Counted from the stretch's first letter, positions 34,323 to 44,427 are shown. The stretch: DNA of 64,000 nucleotides from Bradyrhizobium xenonodulans (GCF_027594865.1 NZ_CP089391.1:1456501-1520500); one strand, 5' to 3'. Program-made: numbers and translations. The notes: generated by a model not told the origin, from the letters alone.

Positions 34323-34457
34323 TCCTTTTTGATCTGATTGGTCTATTCTTCCCAAGACTTAGGGAACGCGTCCAGTCTGAGGTGAAGTTCGGGCCCCAAA
34401 ATCTGTGGTTGAGGGGCCTAAAGCCCTTCGACGGAGTGAGGGTCGGGCAGAATCACC
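34323..34457. promoter_or_regulatory. Divergent promoter region, NRPS / cyclase
   Basis: 135 bases between the NRPS start and the cyclase-like gene must hold both promoters. The NRPS side is more AT-rich than the genome (around 34323-34355). I see no clear -35/-10 pair or palindrome. Confidence 0.4.
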
Positions 34458-37400
34458 ATGCTGGAGAATGAGCCGGACACGGGGACGGAAGGCGGGCTGA
34501 AGCGCTGGCTCGAAGGCATCGGTCTTGGTCATTACACCGATCTCTTCGCGCAGCACCGCCTCGACCTCGATGTGATGGGGGATTTGACTGAATCCGATCT
34601 GGTCGAGCTCGGATTGCCGTTGGGCGATCGCAAGCGCCTCCAGCGGGCCATGACAGCCTTGTTCCAGGCCGAGACCGTACAGAAGCCAGAGGCGGCGCCC
34701 CGCCCGCAAGACCGGGCGGAAGTTGGCGCCGAGCGGCGTCAGCTCACCACCATGTTCTGCGACATGGTGGATTCCACCTCGCTCTCGGTGCAGTTCGATC
34801 CGGAAGACGTACGCGACATGATCGCGAGTTTTCGCGAAACCTGCGTCCGGGTGGTGAAGCATTATGAAGGCTTTGCCGCACGTTTCGTCGGCGACGGTAT
34901 CCTGGTCTATTTCGGCTATCCGACCGCGCATGAGGACGATGCCGAGCGCGCGGTGCGCGCCGGGCTCGAGATCGTGCGGGTGTTGTCGACGGCGCGCGCA
35001 ATCGAGCCGCGCGGCGCGCTCAGCCACGCGCCCGCCGTCCGCATCGGCATCGCAACCGGTCTCGTCGTGGTCGGCGACCTCGTCGGACAGGGCACCGAGG
35101 AGCGCGACTCCGCGGTCGGAGAAACCGTCAATCTCGCCGCACGCCTGCAAGGCCTCGCGCCGCCCAACGGCGTCGTGATCTCGGCATCGACGCAGTCGCT
35201 GTTGAAGGGAAAGTTTGATTACCGCAATCTCGGCGTCCATGCGCTGAAGGGCATCTCGGACAAGGCGCAGGCCTGGCACGTGATGCGGGCCTCCCGGGTG
35301 GAGACCCGCTTCGCCGCCGCGATGGGCACGCGGCTGACGCCGCTCGTCAATCGCGAGGAGGAGATCGCGCTGCTGATGGGGCGCTGGCAGCAGGCCAAGG
35401 ACGGCGACGGCCAGGTCGTGGTCAAGTTCGGCGAACCCGGCATCGGCAAGTCGCGCATCATCCAGGAGATTTTCGAGCGGATTTCCGGCGACCGGCACGG
35501 GCAGATCTCGTTCCAGTGTTCGCCCTATTACACCTCCACGGCGTTCTACCCGTTCTCCGAGCAGCTCAAATTCTCGCTCGGTCTCGACCGCGAGGATCCG
35601 TCCGCGATGTCATTGGCCGGCCTGGAGGCCGCGATTGCCGCAGCCCATGGCGACATCGAGCAGGTTGCGCCGCTGTTTGCCGCGCTGCTGTCGATCCCGA
35701 CCGGAGATCGCTATCCGCCGCTCGACCTGTCGCCGCAGCAGCAGAAGGATGCGACCGTCGCGGCGCTGGTCAATCACCTGCTCGGCCTCGCGCGCGAAAT
35801 GCCGCTGGTGATCGCGCTCGAGGATCTGCACTGGATCGATCCGACCTCCCGCGAGGTGATCGACCTCCTGGTCGACCGGGTGCAGAACCGGCCGATCCTG
35901 ACCATCATCACCGCGCGCTCCGAATTCCAGCCGAGCTGGGATGCGCATTCGCACATCACGACGCTGGTGCTGAACCGCCTGAGCCGCCAATTGCGCGCGA
36001 CGCTGGTCGAGCGCGTTGCGGGCCGCGAGCTTCCCAAGGAGGTGGTCGAGGAGATCATCGTCAAGACCGATGGTGTGCCGCTGTTCCTCGAGGAGCTGAC
36101 CAAGACGGTTCTGGAATCCAACCTCCTCACCGAGCGGCACGGCCGCTACGTGCTTTCCGGCCCGTGGCGGCAACTCGCGATCCCGGCGACCCTGACGGAT
36201 TCGCTGATGGCGCGGCTGGACCGGATGGGGCCGTTCAAGCGGATCGCGCAGATCGGCGCCACAATAGGCCGCGAGTTTTCCTACGAGACGCTGCGCGCGG
36301 TCGCCAACACGCCGGCAGAGCAGATCGAGGCCGCGCTCAATCATCTGGAGGAGGCGGGACTGATCATGCGCCGCGGCCATCCGCCCGACGCGCTCTATTC
36401 CTTCAAGCACGTGATGATCCAGAATGCCGCGCATGCGAGCCTCTTGCACAGCGAGCGGCGCAAGCTGCATTCCCGGATCGCCCAGGTGCTCGCCGAGATG
36501 TATCCGGAGAAGACCGAGCGCGAGCCGGAGCTGCTCGCCCATCATCTGACTGAATCCGGTCAGAGCGAGGGTGCCGCCAGCTTCTGGCTCAAGGCCGGCA
36601 AGCAGGCGGCCAAGAGCGGCGCCAATCTGGAGGCGATCGGCCATCTGCGTCGCGGCCTCAGCGTCGTGCAGGCCAATGCGCGCATGCAAGGAGCGGACGA
36701 GATGGAGCTCGAGCTGCGCATCGCGCTCGGCAACGCACTGATCGCCGCCAGAGGCTATGCGGTGCAGGAGGTCGAGGAGAACTACATTCGCGCGCTCGAA
36801 CTCGGCCAGCAGCTCGACGACGACGAAAAGATCTTTGCCGCCACCCGCGGGCTCTGGGTCTGCCATTTCATCCGCGCCGATCTCACCCGCGCTCACGATC
36901 TCAGCGTCGAGCTGCTCAAGTTCGCCAAGCGCGAGCGGCTGAACGAGCGGACGCAGCCGGCGCAGCAGACCGGCTATCTGATCGAGGCGCACCGCGCGAT
37001 CGCGATGACCATGCTCTATCGCGGCCGTTTTGCGGCGTCCCACCATCACCTGCATCGCTGCATCAATCTCTACAGTCCGGATCTGCATTTTGAACTGATG
37101 GAGCGGCACGGCATCGAGCCCGGCGTCGTCTCGCTGTCCTATCTCGGCTACCTCCTGTGGTTCCTTGGCCGGCCCGACGCGGCGCGACAGCACAGCGAGC
37201 AGGCGATCGCTAACGCGGAGAAGGTCCGCCATCCCTTCACGCTCGCCTTTGCGCTGGTGTTCGGCGCCTATCTCTGCCAGCACCTGCGCGACGTCGAGGG
37301 TACGCGTGACTACGCCAACCGCGCCATGATCATCGCCACCGAGCACAATTTCCTGCATTGGAAGCAGCAGGCGGCGATCCTGCGCGGCTGGGCGCTGGCT

Positions 37401-37928
37401 CAGCTCGGCGAGGCGGACGAGGGCCTCAGCCAGATGCGCTTCGGCCTCGACGAATACGAGGCGATGGATTCCTGGCTTGCCGGCTGCTGGTTCCGCTGCC
37501 TGCTGGCGGAGGCCTACACCAAGGTCGGGATGCGCGATGCCGCGTTGCGCGCGCTGGACGGCGCGCTCGCGACTGCGAGACGCACAGGCGACCACTCTTA
37601 CCTCGCAGAGGTCTATCGCCTGCAAGGCGAAATCACGCTGTTGGACGGCGAACCTGCGTCGGTGCAGGAGGCCGAGGACTTGTTCGCGCTGTCGTTGGAG
37701 ACTGCGCGCAAGCAGGGCGCGCTGTCCTGGGAGCTTCGCACCGCGGTCAGCCTCGCGCGTCTGTCGCAGCAAGCCGGCAAGCGCGAGCATGCCAGTCTCC
37801 TGCTCGTGCCGATCGTCGGCAAGTTCAGCGAAGGTTTTTACACGCCGGACCTGAAACAGGCGATGCAGCTCGTCAACGAGCTCGGTGCGGACGCACTCGT
37901 TCGCGAACCGGCCGATCCCGTGCGATGA
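34458..37928 (+). CDS. SAM domain - class III adenylate cyclase - AAA ATPase - TPR protein
   Basis: A 1156-residue cytoplasmic signalling protein. A SAM domain (about residues 12-70) is followed by a class III cyclase (about 95-265) with metal Asp in FCDMVDSTS, VGDGILVYF and the VNLAARLQ Asn/Arg pair. Arg replaces the usual Lys before FVGDG. Next comes an AAA/STAND ATPase (about 295-600) with Walker A GEPGIGKSR and Walker B-like VIALEDLHWID, and a long helical TPR-like C-terminus. The SAM-first architecture is known in rhizobial proteins of unknown signal. It is divergent from the NRPS and overlaps the methyltransferase gene by 4 bases. Confidence 0.85.
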   Translation: MLENEPDTGTEGGLKRWLEGIGLGHYTDLFAQHRLDLDVMGDLTESDLVELGLPLGDRKRLQRAMTALFQAETVQKPEAAPRPQDRAEVGAERRQLTTMFCDMVDSTSLSVQFDPEDVRDMIASFRETCVRVVKHYEGFAARFVGDGILVYFGYPTAHEDDAERAVRAGLEIVRVLSTARAIEPRGALSHAPAVRIGIATGLVVVGDLVGQGTEERDSAVGETVNLAARLQGLAPPNGVVISASTQSLLKGKFDYRNLGVHALKGISDKAQAWHVMRASRVETRFAAAMGTRLTPLVNREEEIALLMGRWQQAKDGDGQVVVKFGEPGIGKSRIIQEIFERISGDRHGQISFQCSPYYTSTAFYPFSEQLKFSLGLDREDPSAMSLAGLEAAIAAAHGDIEQVAPLFAALLSIPTGDRYPPLDLSPQQQKDATVAALVNHLLGLAREMPLVIALEDLHWIDPTSREVIDLLVDRVQNRPILTIITARSEFQPSWDAHSHITTLVLNRLSRQLRATLVERVAGRELPKEVVEEIIVKTDGVPLFLEELTKTVLESNLLTERHGRYVLSGPWRQLAIPATLTDSLMARLDRMGPFKRIAQIGATIGREFSYETLRAVANTPAEQIEAALNHLEEAGLIMRRGHPPDALYSFKHVMIQNAAHASLLHSERRKLHSRIAQVLAEMYPEKTEREPELLAHHLTESGQSEGAASFWLKAGKQAAKSGANLEAIGHLRRGLSVVQANARMQGADEMELELRIALGNALIAARGYAVQEVEENYIRALELGQQLDDDEKIFAATRGLWVCHFIRADLTRAHDLSVELLKFAKRERLNERTQPAQQTGYLIEAHRAIAMTMLYRGRFAASHHHLHRCINLYSPDLHFELMERHGIEPGVVSLSYLGYLLWFLGRPDAARQHSEQAIANAEKVRHPFTLAFALVFGAYLCQHLRDVEGTRDYANRAMIIATEHNFLHWKQQAAILRGWALAQLGEADEGLSQMRFGLDEYEAMDSWLAGCWFRCLLAEAYTKVGMRDAALRALDGALATARRTGDHSYLAEVYRLQGEITLLDGEPASVQEAEDLFALSLETARKQGALSWELRTAVSLARLSQQAGKREHASLLLVPIVGKFSEGFYTPDLKQAMQLVNELGADALVREPADPVR

Positions 37929-38719
37929 GCGATCTCGCCGCCGCGCGCGCGCGTTATGTCGAATTGATTGCGAAGCGCGAGCGGATTTCCTCGCCGCGCC
38001 TGCTCGCGGCGCTGGCCGCCGTCCCACGCGAGGATTTTCTGGTGAAGGGACCCTGGCGCATCAAGAGCGAAGCGGCGCGCAGCTATCGTCTGACGCCAGA
38101 TGCCGATCCCGTTCACCTCTATGACAACGTGCTGGTCGCGATCGATGCACGCCGCAAGCTCGACACCGGGCTGCCGAGCCTGTGGGCGCATTTCATCGAT
38201 CGGATCGGTATCGGGGAGAAGGACCGCGTGGTCCAGATCGGCTGCGGGCTCGGCTATTTCTCGGCGGTGTTGTCGAAGATCGTGGGCCCCAAGGGCAGGG
38301 TGCACGCCATCGAATGCGACGAGCGGCTTGCTGCTCGCGCCGCGACCTGTCTTCGCCCCTATCGCAATGTCGAGGTGGTCCATTGCGATGGATGCGAGAA
38401 GATCGGCGAGCCCGCCGACGTGATCATCGTGCATGCCGGGTTCTCGCATCCGCACCCGCTCTGGCTTCAGTCGCTCCGCCCGCGCGGCCGCCTGCTGGTG
38501 CCGCTGACCCAGCGGGACCGCGAAGGCGCCGCTCTCAAGATCACGCGCAGGGGCAAGGGGTTCGAGGCCGAGGCGGTGCAGCAGATCCGGATCTTCCCCG
38601 GCCACGGCCGCGGCGTGACCGCGCTCGACGACCGCGTCGCCGACTGGTGGCAGCGCGCCTCGGCGCTGGCGCCGCTGCGCTTTCGCAGCATCGAGCAGGG
38701 CCTGCCGTCGGATGGCTAA
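37925..38719 (+). CDS. PIMT-like (protein-L-isoaspartate O-methyltransferase family) methyltransferase
   Basis: A 264-residue SAM-dependent methyltransferase of the PCMT family. The N-terminal RYVELIAKRERISSPRLLAALAAVPREDFL matches PIMT, and the SAM-binding motif is VVQIGCGLGYFSAVLSK with the acidic residue in AIECD. PIMT repairs isoaspartyl residues in damaged proteins. This copy is longer than classical PIMT (about 210 residues) and keeps VHCDGCEK where family members read GDG-type. It overlaps the cyclase gene by 4 bases, so it is translated with it; its actual target may be different. Confidence 0.78.
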   Translation: MSDLAAARARYVELIAKRERISSPRLLAALAAVPREDFLVKGPWRIKSEAARSYRLTPDADPVHLYDNVLVAIDARRKLDTGLPSLWAHFIDRIGIGEKDRVVQIGCGLGYFSAVLSKIVGPKGRVHAIECDERLAARAATCLRPYRNVEVVHCDGCEKIGEPADVIIVHAGFSHPHPLWLQSLRPRGRLLVPLTQRDREGAALKITRRGKGFEAEAVQQIRIFPGHGRGVTALDDRVADWWQRASALAPLRFRSIEQGLPSDG

Positions 38720-38814
38720 TGATTCGTTTCGTTTTACCTTGATTCCGTTTGTGAGTTTCCAGCATCTCGCGGTGCGGCTATGAGTGCGGCTTGATGGCCA
38801 TTTGAGCGCGCTCC

Positions 38815-39765
38815 ATGCATTCCGTTGCCCTGCTGACCGCCAGCTATGCCAAGGATATCGAGCGCTTTTCGCTGCTCAGCGAGAGCATCGACACTTGGCT
38901 CACGGGATACACGCGGCATTATGTTCTCGTTAACGATGAGGACGTGCCGCTGTTCGCGCGGTTCGCGTCCGACAAGCGCGTCATCGTTCCCGCCTCGCGC
39001 TATTTGCCGAAATGGCTCTGGGCGCTGCCGCCAGCGCTCCAGTTCCTCAGCAAGCGCCGGGTCTGGCTGTCGCTGCTGTCGTCGCCTGTGCACGGCTGGC
39101 ACATCCAGCAGATCCTGAAGATCGCCGGCGTGCTCAACGCGCCCGAGCAGCGGGTCTGCATCCTGGATTCGGACAACCTGTTCTTCCGTGAATTCGACGT
39201 CGGCCAATATGCCGGCGCCGAGAAGACGCCGCTGTTCGTCACCCCGAAGGACATCGGCGCTGACCACCCGCTGCATGGGCTGTGGCTGCGCACCGTCGAT
39301 CAGCTTCTCGGCATCAAGCAGCGCTCGTTCCCCGCCGACGATTATGTCGGCAACGCGCTGGTCTGGGACAAGGACACCGCGCGCGCGATGACCGCCCAGA
39401 TCAAATCGGCGACGGGGTTGAACTGGGTTCTGGCGCTGTGCCGGAAGAAGAAGTTCTCGGAATATTTGATGTATGGCCACTTTGTCGCGAACTCGCCCGC
39501 GCATCTGGCCACCCATCGCGTGACGGAAGACAGCATCGCCGTCTCGCACTGGGACGACACGCCGCTCGACCGCCCGGCCATCGAAGCCATGATGCGCGCC
39601 GCTTCGCCCGAACAGGTCGCGCTCTGCATCCAGTCCTATTCGTCGACTTCGGTCGACGACATCCGCGACGTGTTCCGCCTCAGCTCGCGCGACCGCCGCG
39701 CTCCGAGCCTGTCTCCCGACCACATGGGGGAAGAAGCTCAGTTCGAGATGCCCAAGGCACGCTAG
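38815..39765 (+). CDS. DUF6492-like protein, possible glycosyltransferase
   Basis: A 316-residue soluble protein. It opens with SVALLTASYAKDIERFSLL, a pattern like GT-A type transferases, and has CILDSDNLFF at about residues 121-130, a DxD-like motif that could bind a metal-nucleotide sugar. This agrees with the DUF6492 family found in polysaccharide loci. No signal peptide or membrane segment is seen. It is followed by a GH10 gene (convergent) and a flippase, so an envelope or exopolysaccharide role is plausible. Confidence 0.65.
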   Translation: MHSVALLTASYAKDIERFSLLSESIDTWLTGYTRHYVLVNDEDVPLFARFASDKRVIVPASRYLPKWLWALPPALQFLSKRRVWLSLLSSPVHGWHIQQILKIAGVLNAPEQRVCILDSDNLFFREFDVGQYAGAEKTPLFVTPKDIGADHPLHGLWLRTVDQLLGIKQRSFPADDYVGNALVWDKDTARAMTAQIKSATGLNWVLALCRKKKFSEYLMYGHFVANSPAHLATHRVTEDSIAVSHWDDTPLDRPAIEAMMRAASPEQVALCIQSYSSTSVDDIRDVFRLSSRDRRAPSLSPDHMGEEAQFEMPKAR

Positions 39766-39768
39766 GCC

Positions 39769-40869
39769 TCACGCGTCCCTCGTAAACTTGCTGATCACGT
39801 CCATGAACGGCTTCGGCTTGAACTCGCCGTCGAGCGGCAGGGGACGGTTCGGCTGCTTGTCGGCGCGGGCGAAGACGCCGTTGATCCAGCTGTAGCGATC
39901 CGAAAGGCCCCAGGTCAGAATCGAGCGCACCGGGCCGCTGGTCGAGATCGCCGTCAGCAGATCATTGACGCGCCTGGCGACGATGGCGTCGCGCTCGGCC
40001 GCATTGCCCGTCAGCTTCTGATCGTCGACGTCGAGCTCGGTGACGAGTACCTCGAGCCCCCACGAGCGCAGCTCCGTGACGAATTCGGCCAGCCCATGCG
40101 TGTCGATCTCGAGCTCGGCATGCAGATGCGATTGCAGCCCCACGGCGTGCAGCGGCACGCCCTGGTCGAGCAAATCCATGATGAGATGGCGGTAGGCCGC
40201 GCGCTTGGCAATGAACGTATCCTTCGCCGACTCGATGTCATATTCGTTGATCGCGAGCTTGACGAAGGGATCGGCCGCGGCGGCGGTGCGGAACGCCAGC
40301 GGAATCCAGTTATTGCCGAGATGCTGTGTCCAGAACGTGTCGCGCCGGTCGGTGACCTTCTTGGGATTGTCCGGGATCGGCTCGTTGACGACGTCCCACG
40401 AGGTCAGCTTGTCCTTGTAATAGGATACGACGGTGCCGATGTGGTCGACATAGGCGCGCTCGACGCCCTTGGTGTCCTTGATCTGCTTGGTCCAGTCCGG
40501 AATGTCGTGATACCAGGCGAGCGCATGGCCGCGCATCGTCAGATCGTTGTCCCGCGCGTAATCCAGGATCGCATCCGCGCGTTCGAAGTTGAACGTGTGC
40601 GCGTTCGGCCGCAGCATCGGCCATTTCAACTCGAGCACCGGTACCACCTGCGTGCAATAGGTGCTGATGGCTTCGCCGAGCCTGGGATCGGCTTGCAGGT
40701 CCCAGAGCGTCGCCGCCGCGCCAAAGCCCGGACGGCGCTGCGCGAGTTTGGACGCAGGTGCCGCCGACGCCGTTGCGCCCGCTGCGAGCGTTGCGGCGCC
40801 GCAGAGAAGAAATTCGCGTCTGTCGAGCCTGGTCACGTCGGGGTGTTCCTTTTGGAACCAACGCGCCAT
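39769..40869 (-). CDS. GH10 endo-1,4-beta-xylanase, Tat-exported
   Basis: A 366-residue glycoside hydrolase family 10 enzyme. It has a twin-arginine signal (LDRREFLL at residues 15-22, then an Ala-rich hydrophobic stretch). The acid/base Glu is E163 in WDVVNEP and the nucleophile is E278 in VTELDVD. GH10 enzymes cleave xylan and related beta-1,4 chains. Only the catalytic domain is present, with no carbohydrate-binding module. It is convergent with the DUF6492-like gene and divergent from the flippase gene 317 bases away. It might trim a bacterial polysaccharide or plant wall xylan. Confidence 0.9.
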   Translation of the reverse strand: MARWFQKEHPDVTRLDRREFLLCGAATLAAGATASAAPASKLAQRRPGFGAAATLWDLQADPRLGEAISTYCTQVVPVLELKWPMLRPNAHTFNFERADAILDYARDNDLTMRGHALAWYHDIPDWTKQIKDTKGVERAYVDHIGTVVSYYKDKLTSWDVVNEPIPDNPKKVTDRRDTFWTQHLGNNWIPLAFRTAAAADPFVKLAINEYDIESAKDTFIAKRAAYRHLIMDLLDQGVPLHAVGLQSHLHAELEIDTHGLAEFVTELRSWGLEVLVTELDVDDQKLTGNAAERDAIVARRVNDLLTAISTSGPVRSILTWGLSDRYSWINGVFARADKQPNRPLPLDGEFKPKPFMDVISKFTRDA

Positions 40870-41186
40870 CGTACCAAGCGTCGCCCCGTGACGCCGGGGT
40901 TTCCTGTTGTTGGGTTAACCCTTGCCGGATGTTCGGGGCACCTGCGCGCGTGGTGTCGCATCGCTGTTCCAGTCTGGACCAAGGTTTCGTCCGGGATCGC
41001 GGAAATCGCTTCAACGAAAGGGCAAATTTAACGCTAACGCGCAAAAGCGGCCTCAAAGCCTCATTCGGCGCCCGATCTGCAGACTTATGTGACACTGTTG
41101 CGAGATGCTGCGGCGCAGTTCGTTCGCCCGCCAAGATCCCGTTAAGGCCCATTGATTAACGGCCGTCATCATCGCAACGGTCCCGC
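40870..41186. other. Intergenic region with no gene seen
   Basis: 317 bases between the divergent xylanase and flippase genes. The middle (about 41020-41090) is more AT-rich and could hold promoters. A weak inverted pair GTTAAGGCCC / GATTAACGGCC lies at about 41142-41163. I see no convincing short gene on either strand. Confidence 0.4.
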
Positions 41187-42623
41187 ATGCTGAACCGCCA
41201 TTTCTCGATTTATCTCGTCGCCTACATCCTGCCCGCGGCGGTGGGCTTCTTCGCGATCACGGCCTACACGCGGCTGCTGACGCCTGCGGAGTATGGTGTC
41301 TATGTCGTCGGCATCAGCCTTGCCGGAATCCTGGGCGCGATCTTCTTCGCCTGGATCAAGCTGTCGGTGTCGCGCTATCAGGCGATGTCGGCGGAGGTGG
41401 ATTTTCGCGGCACGGCGATGGTCGCCTTCGGGCTGACGGTCGCGGTGCTCTGCGCCACCACGCCGCTGGTGTTTCTGTTTCGCAGCGATGTCAGTATCGA
41501 GTTGCTGCTCGCCAGCATGTTCGTCGCCATCATGGCCAATGCGGTCGACGTCGGGCAGGAGTTCGAGCGCGCCAAATTGCGGCCCTATCGTTTCGCCGCG
41601 ATCTCGATCGTGCGCAGCGTGTCGAGCGTCGGCTTCGGTCTGCTCGGCATCTGGCTGGGCTGGGGTGGATTGGGGCTGCTCGCGGCATTCGGCCTCGGTT
41701 CGCTCAGCGGCATCATCCTCAATCTCGTCGGCGATCGCACCAAGATCGCGCGCTTCCAGCGCAGCCAGTTCATGCAGTTGGCGCGCTACGGCCTGCCGCT
41801 GACGCTGGCTGGACTCTCCGTCGCCGTCTATTCGGCCTGCGACCGGCTCATCGTCGCCTATCTGCTCGGCAAGGACGCCGCCGGTATCTTTGGCGTCGCC
41901 GCCGATCTGCCGCGCCAGTTCATGGTGATGATCGCCTCCAGCGTCGCAGCTGCGACCGTGCCGCTGGTGTTCCGGTCGTTGTCCGAGAAGAATGATGAGA
42001 TCACGCGGGAACGGCTGACGGAGAGCCTCGAATTGCTGCTCGTCGTCGTCGCGCCCGTTGCCGTCTGGCTCGCGCTCGCGGCCGACGAGGTCGCGGGCAC
42101 GCTGGTTGGCGTCGACTTCCGCGCCGGTGTGTCGGCGTTGCTGCCGACACTCGTGCTTGCCCGCTTCTTCGGCATCGCCAATCAGTTCTACGTGCAGATC
42201 AGCTTCCAGCTCGCCGAGCGGCCCTTCATGCTGGCGACGCAGTCGTTCCTCACGCTGGTCGTCAGCGTCGTGCTGATGTTTGCGCTGGTGGCCGGCTACG
42301 ATCTCTACGGCGCGGCGCTGGCGACGCTTGCGACCGAGGCGATCGGCTTCGTCGTCGCCGTCGCGCTGATGCACCGCGCCCATCCCGTGCCGTTCGATTT
42401 CAACCGCCTCGCTGGTGTTGCGGTTTCAGCCGCGGCAATGGCGGCTGCGATCCTGCTTGCGCGGTCGCAGGTTAACGGCACCGGAATCGTGGCGCTGATC
42501 GTCGTGAGCCTTGCCGGCGGCTTTGCTTATGTCGCCGTGGCCTGGCTGCTGAACGTCGCGAACGTGCGGACGCTGTCGCTGCGCTTCCTGCGGACGTTCA
42601 ACCGGAAAGCGGTCGGCGTGTAG
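41187..42623 (+). CDS. Polysaccharide/lipid-linked oligosaccharide flippase (Wzx/MATE-like)
   Basis: A 478-residue inner membrane protein with about 12-14 hydrophobic segments of the MOP superfamily. The N-terminal AYTRLLTPAEYGVYVVG is typical of polysaccharide transport proteins that flip lipid-linked sugar units. No Wzy or Wzz-like gene is in the window. Its stop lies two bases from that of the convergent SDR gene. Confidence 0.85.
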   Translation: MLNRHFSIYLVAYILPAAVGFFAITAYTRLLTPAEYGVYVVGISLAGILGAIFFAWIKLSVSRYQAMSAEVDFRGTAMVAFGLTVAVLCATTPLVFLFRSDVSIELLLASMFVAIMANAVDVGQEFERAKLRPYRFAAISIVRSVSSVGFGLLGIWLGWGGLGLLAAFGLGSLSGIILNLVGDRTKIARFQRSQFMQLARYGLPLTLAGLSVAVYSACDRLIVAYLLGKDAAGIFGVAADLPRQFMVMIASSVAAATVPLVFRSLSEKNDEITRERLTESLELLLVVVAPVAVWLALAADEVAGTLVGVDFRAGVSALLPTLVLARFFGIANQFYVQISFQLAERPFMLATQSFLTLVVSVVLMFALVAGYDLYGAALATLATEAIGFVVAVALMHRAHPVPFDFNRLAGVAVSAAAMAAAILLARSQVNGTGIVALIVVSLAGGFAYVAVAWLLNVANVRTLSLRFLRTFNRKAVGV

Positions 42624-42625
42624 CG

Positions 42626-43360
42626 CTACCCCGCGAGAAACCCGCCGTCCACGGCCACGACGGTGCCGGTCGCATATCGCGAGGCCGGCATGCAGAGGAA
42701 TGCCACGGCTCCCGCGATGTCCTCCGGCTGGCCCCATCGCTTGAACGCGGTGCGGTCGGCGATGCGCTGATAATGCGCAAGATCAGTGCGGCCGGCGGCG
42801 TTGATCGCGGTTTCGATATAGCCGGGCGCAACGGCATTGACCCGGATGCCGTCCTCGGCCCACTTCAAGGCCAGTGCCTTGGTCAGCATCACGACGCCGC
42901 CCTTGCTGGCGCAATAGGCGGGAATCCGCGGCAACGCCAGCGTGGCATTCATCGAGGCGATGTTGACGATCGAGCCCTTCCTCTCCGCCAGCAGCGGCTG
43001 GAACGCCATGCAGGTCCGGAACGTCCCGGTGAGATTGACGTCGAGCACCTTCATGAAGGTCTCGATCTCGAATTCCTTGTCGCGCGCGAGAATTCCGGCG
43101 CAGTTGACCAGCGCGTCCACGCGCTTGTGCGTCCGGGCGAAGGACGCCACCGCCGCATCATCGGTCACATCAAGCGTCGCAAGCGTAAGACCCGCGCGCG
43201 GCTTGAGCAGTGTGCGCGCAAGATCCGCCTCATTGGCGCCGGTTGCCGTCACCGTCGCGCCGAGATCGCAGAATTGATTGCTGATCGCGGCGCCAATGTC
43301 GCCGGCACCGCCGATCACGACGGCATGAAAGCCGGGCGCGAGGGAGAAATTCGAAGTCAT
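42626..43360 (-). CDS. SDR-family oxidoreductase
   Basis: A 244-residue short-chain dehydrogenase/reductase. It has a [11 protein letters not shown] cofactor motif, NCAG, a Ser in IASMN, YCASKGG with the catalytic Tyr and Lys, and the PGYIET segment. Family members reduce or oxidise sugars and alcohols with NAD(P). A TTG directly before the ATG makes the longer frame. It starts 10 bases after the end of the LacI-type gene, so both are on one transcript and probably serve the adjacent sugar locus. Confidence 0.88.
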   Translation of the reverse strand: MTSNFSLAPGFHAVVIGGAGDIGAAISNQFCDLGATVTATGANEADLARTLLKPRAGLTLATLDVTDDAAVASFARTHKRVDALVNCAGILARDKEFEIETFMKVLDVNLTGTFRTCMAFQPLLAERKGSIVNIASMNATLALPRIPAYCASKGGVVMLTKALALKWAEDGIRVNAVAPGYIETAINAAGRTDLAHYQRIADRTAFKRWGQPEDIAGAVAFLCMPASRYATGTVVAVDGGFLAG

Positions 43361-43370
43361 CAAGGTTGTC

Positions 43371-44411
43371 TCACTTCAGGGATTTCGGCGGCGGGGCCGT
43401 GGATTCGCGAACCACCAGCGAGAAGTCGATCTCGCGATGCATGATGGTCTGCTCGCCGGCAAGGCTCCGCACCAGATATTCGCCGGCGCGCTGCCAAGTC
43501 TCTCCGGTCGGAACGTGGATCGTGGTCAGGCTCGGCCGCAAGTGCCGGCTCCAGTCGAGGTCGTCGAAGCCGACAACCGATAGATCGCGCGGGACCGAGA
43601 ATCCGTCGCGCTCCGCCTCGAGCAGCACGCCATAGGCGATGACGTCGTTGCCGCACACCACGGCTGTCGGGCGGTCTTTGAGGCTCAGGAGATAGCGCGC
43701 CGCCTCGCGCGCGTCGTCCAGCGTATAGGGCACCTCGACATGCCACTGCGCCGGAAGCTCGAGGCCATTCTCGGTCAGCGCGCGGCGGAAGCCGGCGACG
43801 CGGGCGCTGGCGCGGTCGTTGTTGCGCTGGAGCGCCGAGACGATCCCGATGCGGCGATGGCCGAGCTCGATGACATGTGCGGCGGCGCGATGGGCGGCGG
43901 CCTCGTTGTCGGTGCCGACGCAAGGGTAGGGCCGGTCGGGCTGGTAGATGCCGACATTGATGAACGGCACCGCATTGTCCGCAAGCAGTTTTCGCAAGCC
44001 GTCGTGATGGCAATCGCCGCGCAGCACGAGGCCGTCGACGCCGCGGCTGATCAGATTGCGCGCCTGCTGCAATTCGACGTCGAGATCGTAGCCGCTGGTG
44101 GTGAGAAACAGCATGTATCCGACCGAGGACAGATATTGTTGCAGCGAGGCGATGCCGCGCGCGAACATCGTGTTGTCGATCGTCGGCACGATTGCGCCAA
44201 GCGTGCGCGAGCGGCGCGACGACAGGATGCGAGCCGGCGCATGCGGGATGTAACCGAGCGCGTCGATGGCCTGCTCGATGCGCGCGCGCAAGGACGGGCT
44301 CACCGCATCGGGATTGTTGAGGGCGCGCGAGACCGATGCCGTCGACACGCCGGCGCGGGCCGCCACGGCGCGGATGCCCTGTTTCACGGACTTGGCGTTG
44401 GTCAGTCTCAT
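43371..44411 (-). CDS. LacI-family transcriptional regulator
   Basis: A 346-residue LacI-type repressor. Residues about 10-60 hold the helix-turn-helix and hinge ([19 protein letters not shown]) and the remainder a periplasmic-binding-like sugar domain. A perfect palindrome ATGTAACGTTACAT lies two bases upstream of the ATG, so it probably represses itself. The longer frame upstream crosses that operator and is not real. It is divergent from the ABC transporter genes at 44604 and should control them. Confidence 0.9.
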   Translation of the reverse strand: MRLTNAKSVKQGIRAVAARAGVSTASVSRALNNPDAVSPSLRARIEQAIDALGYIPHAPARILSSRRSRTLGAIVPTIDNTMFARGIASLQQYLSSVGYMLFLTTSGYDLDVELQQARNLISRGVDGLVLRGDCHHDGLRKLLADNAVPFINVGIYQPDRPYPCVGTDNEAAAHRAAAHVIELGHRRIGIVSALQRNNDRASARVAGFRRALTENGLELPAQWHVEVPYTLDDAREAARYLLSLKDRPTAVVCGNDVIAYGVLLEAERDGFSVPRDLSVVGFDDLDWSRHLRPSLTTIHVPTGETWQRAGEYLVRSLAGEQTIMHREIDFSLVVRESTAPPPKSLK

Positions 44412-44413
44412 TG

Positions 44414-44427
44414 ATGTAACGTTACAT
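44414..44427. promoter_or_regulatory. LacI-type operator palindrome
   Basis: ATGTAACGTTACAT is a perfect 14-base palindrome with the central CG step that is typical of LacI-family sites. It begins two bases from the start codon of the LacI gene, so binding there would block that gene's transcription or its leader. Confidence 0.75.

Noticed and set aside
35610..38027. 805-residue minus-strand open frame across the cyclase gene
   Set aside because: It is antisense to clear AAA and TPR coding sequence and has no recognisable domain.
40310..41152. 280-residue minus-strand frame running across the xylanase promoter
   Set aside because: It is out of frame with the GH10 gene, covers its start and has a composition unlike a real protein.
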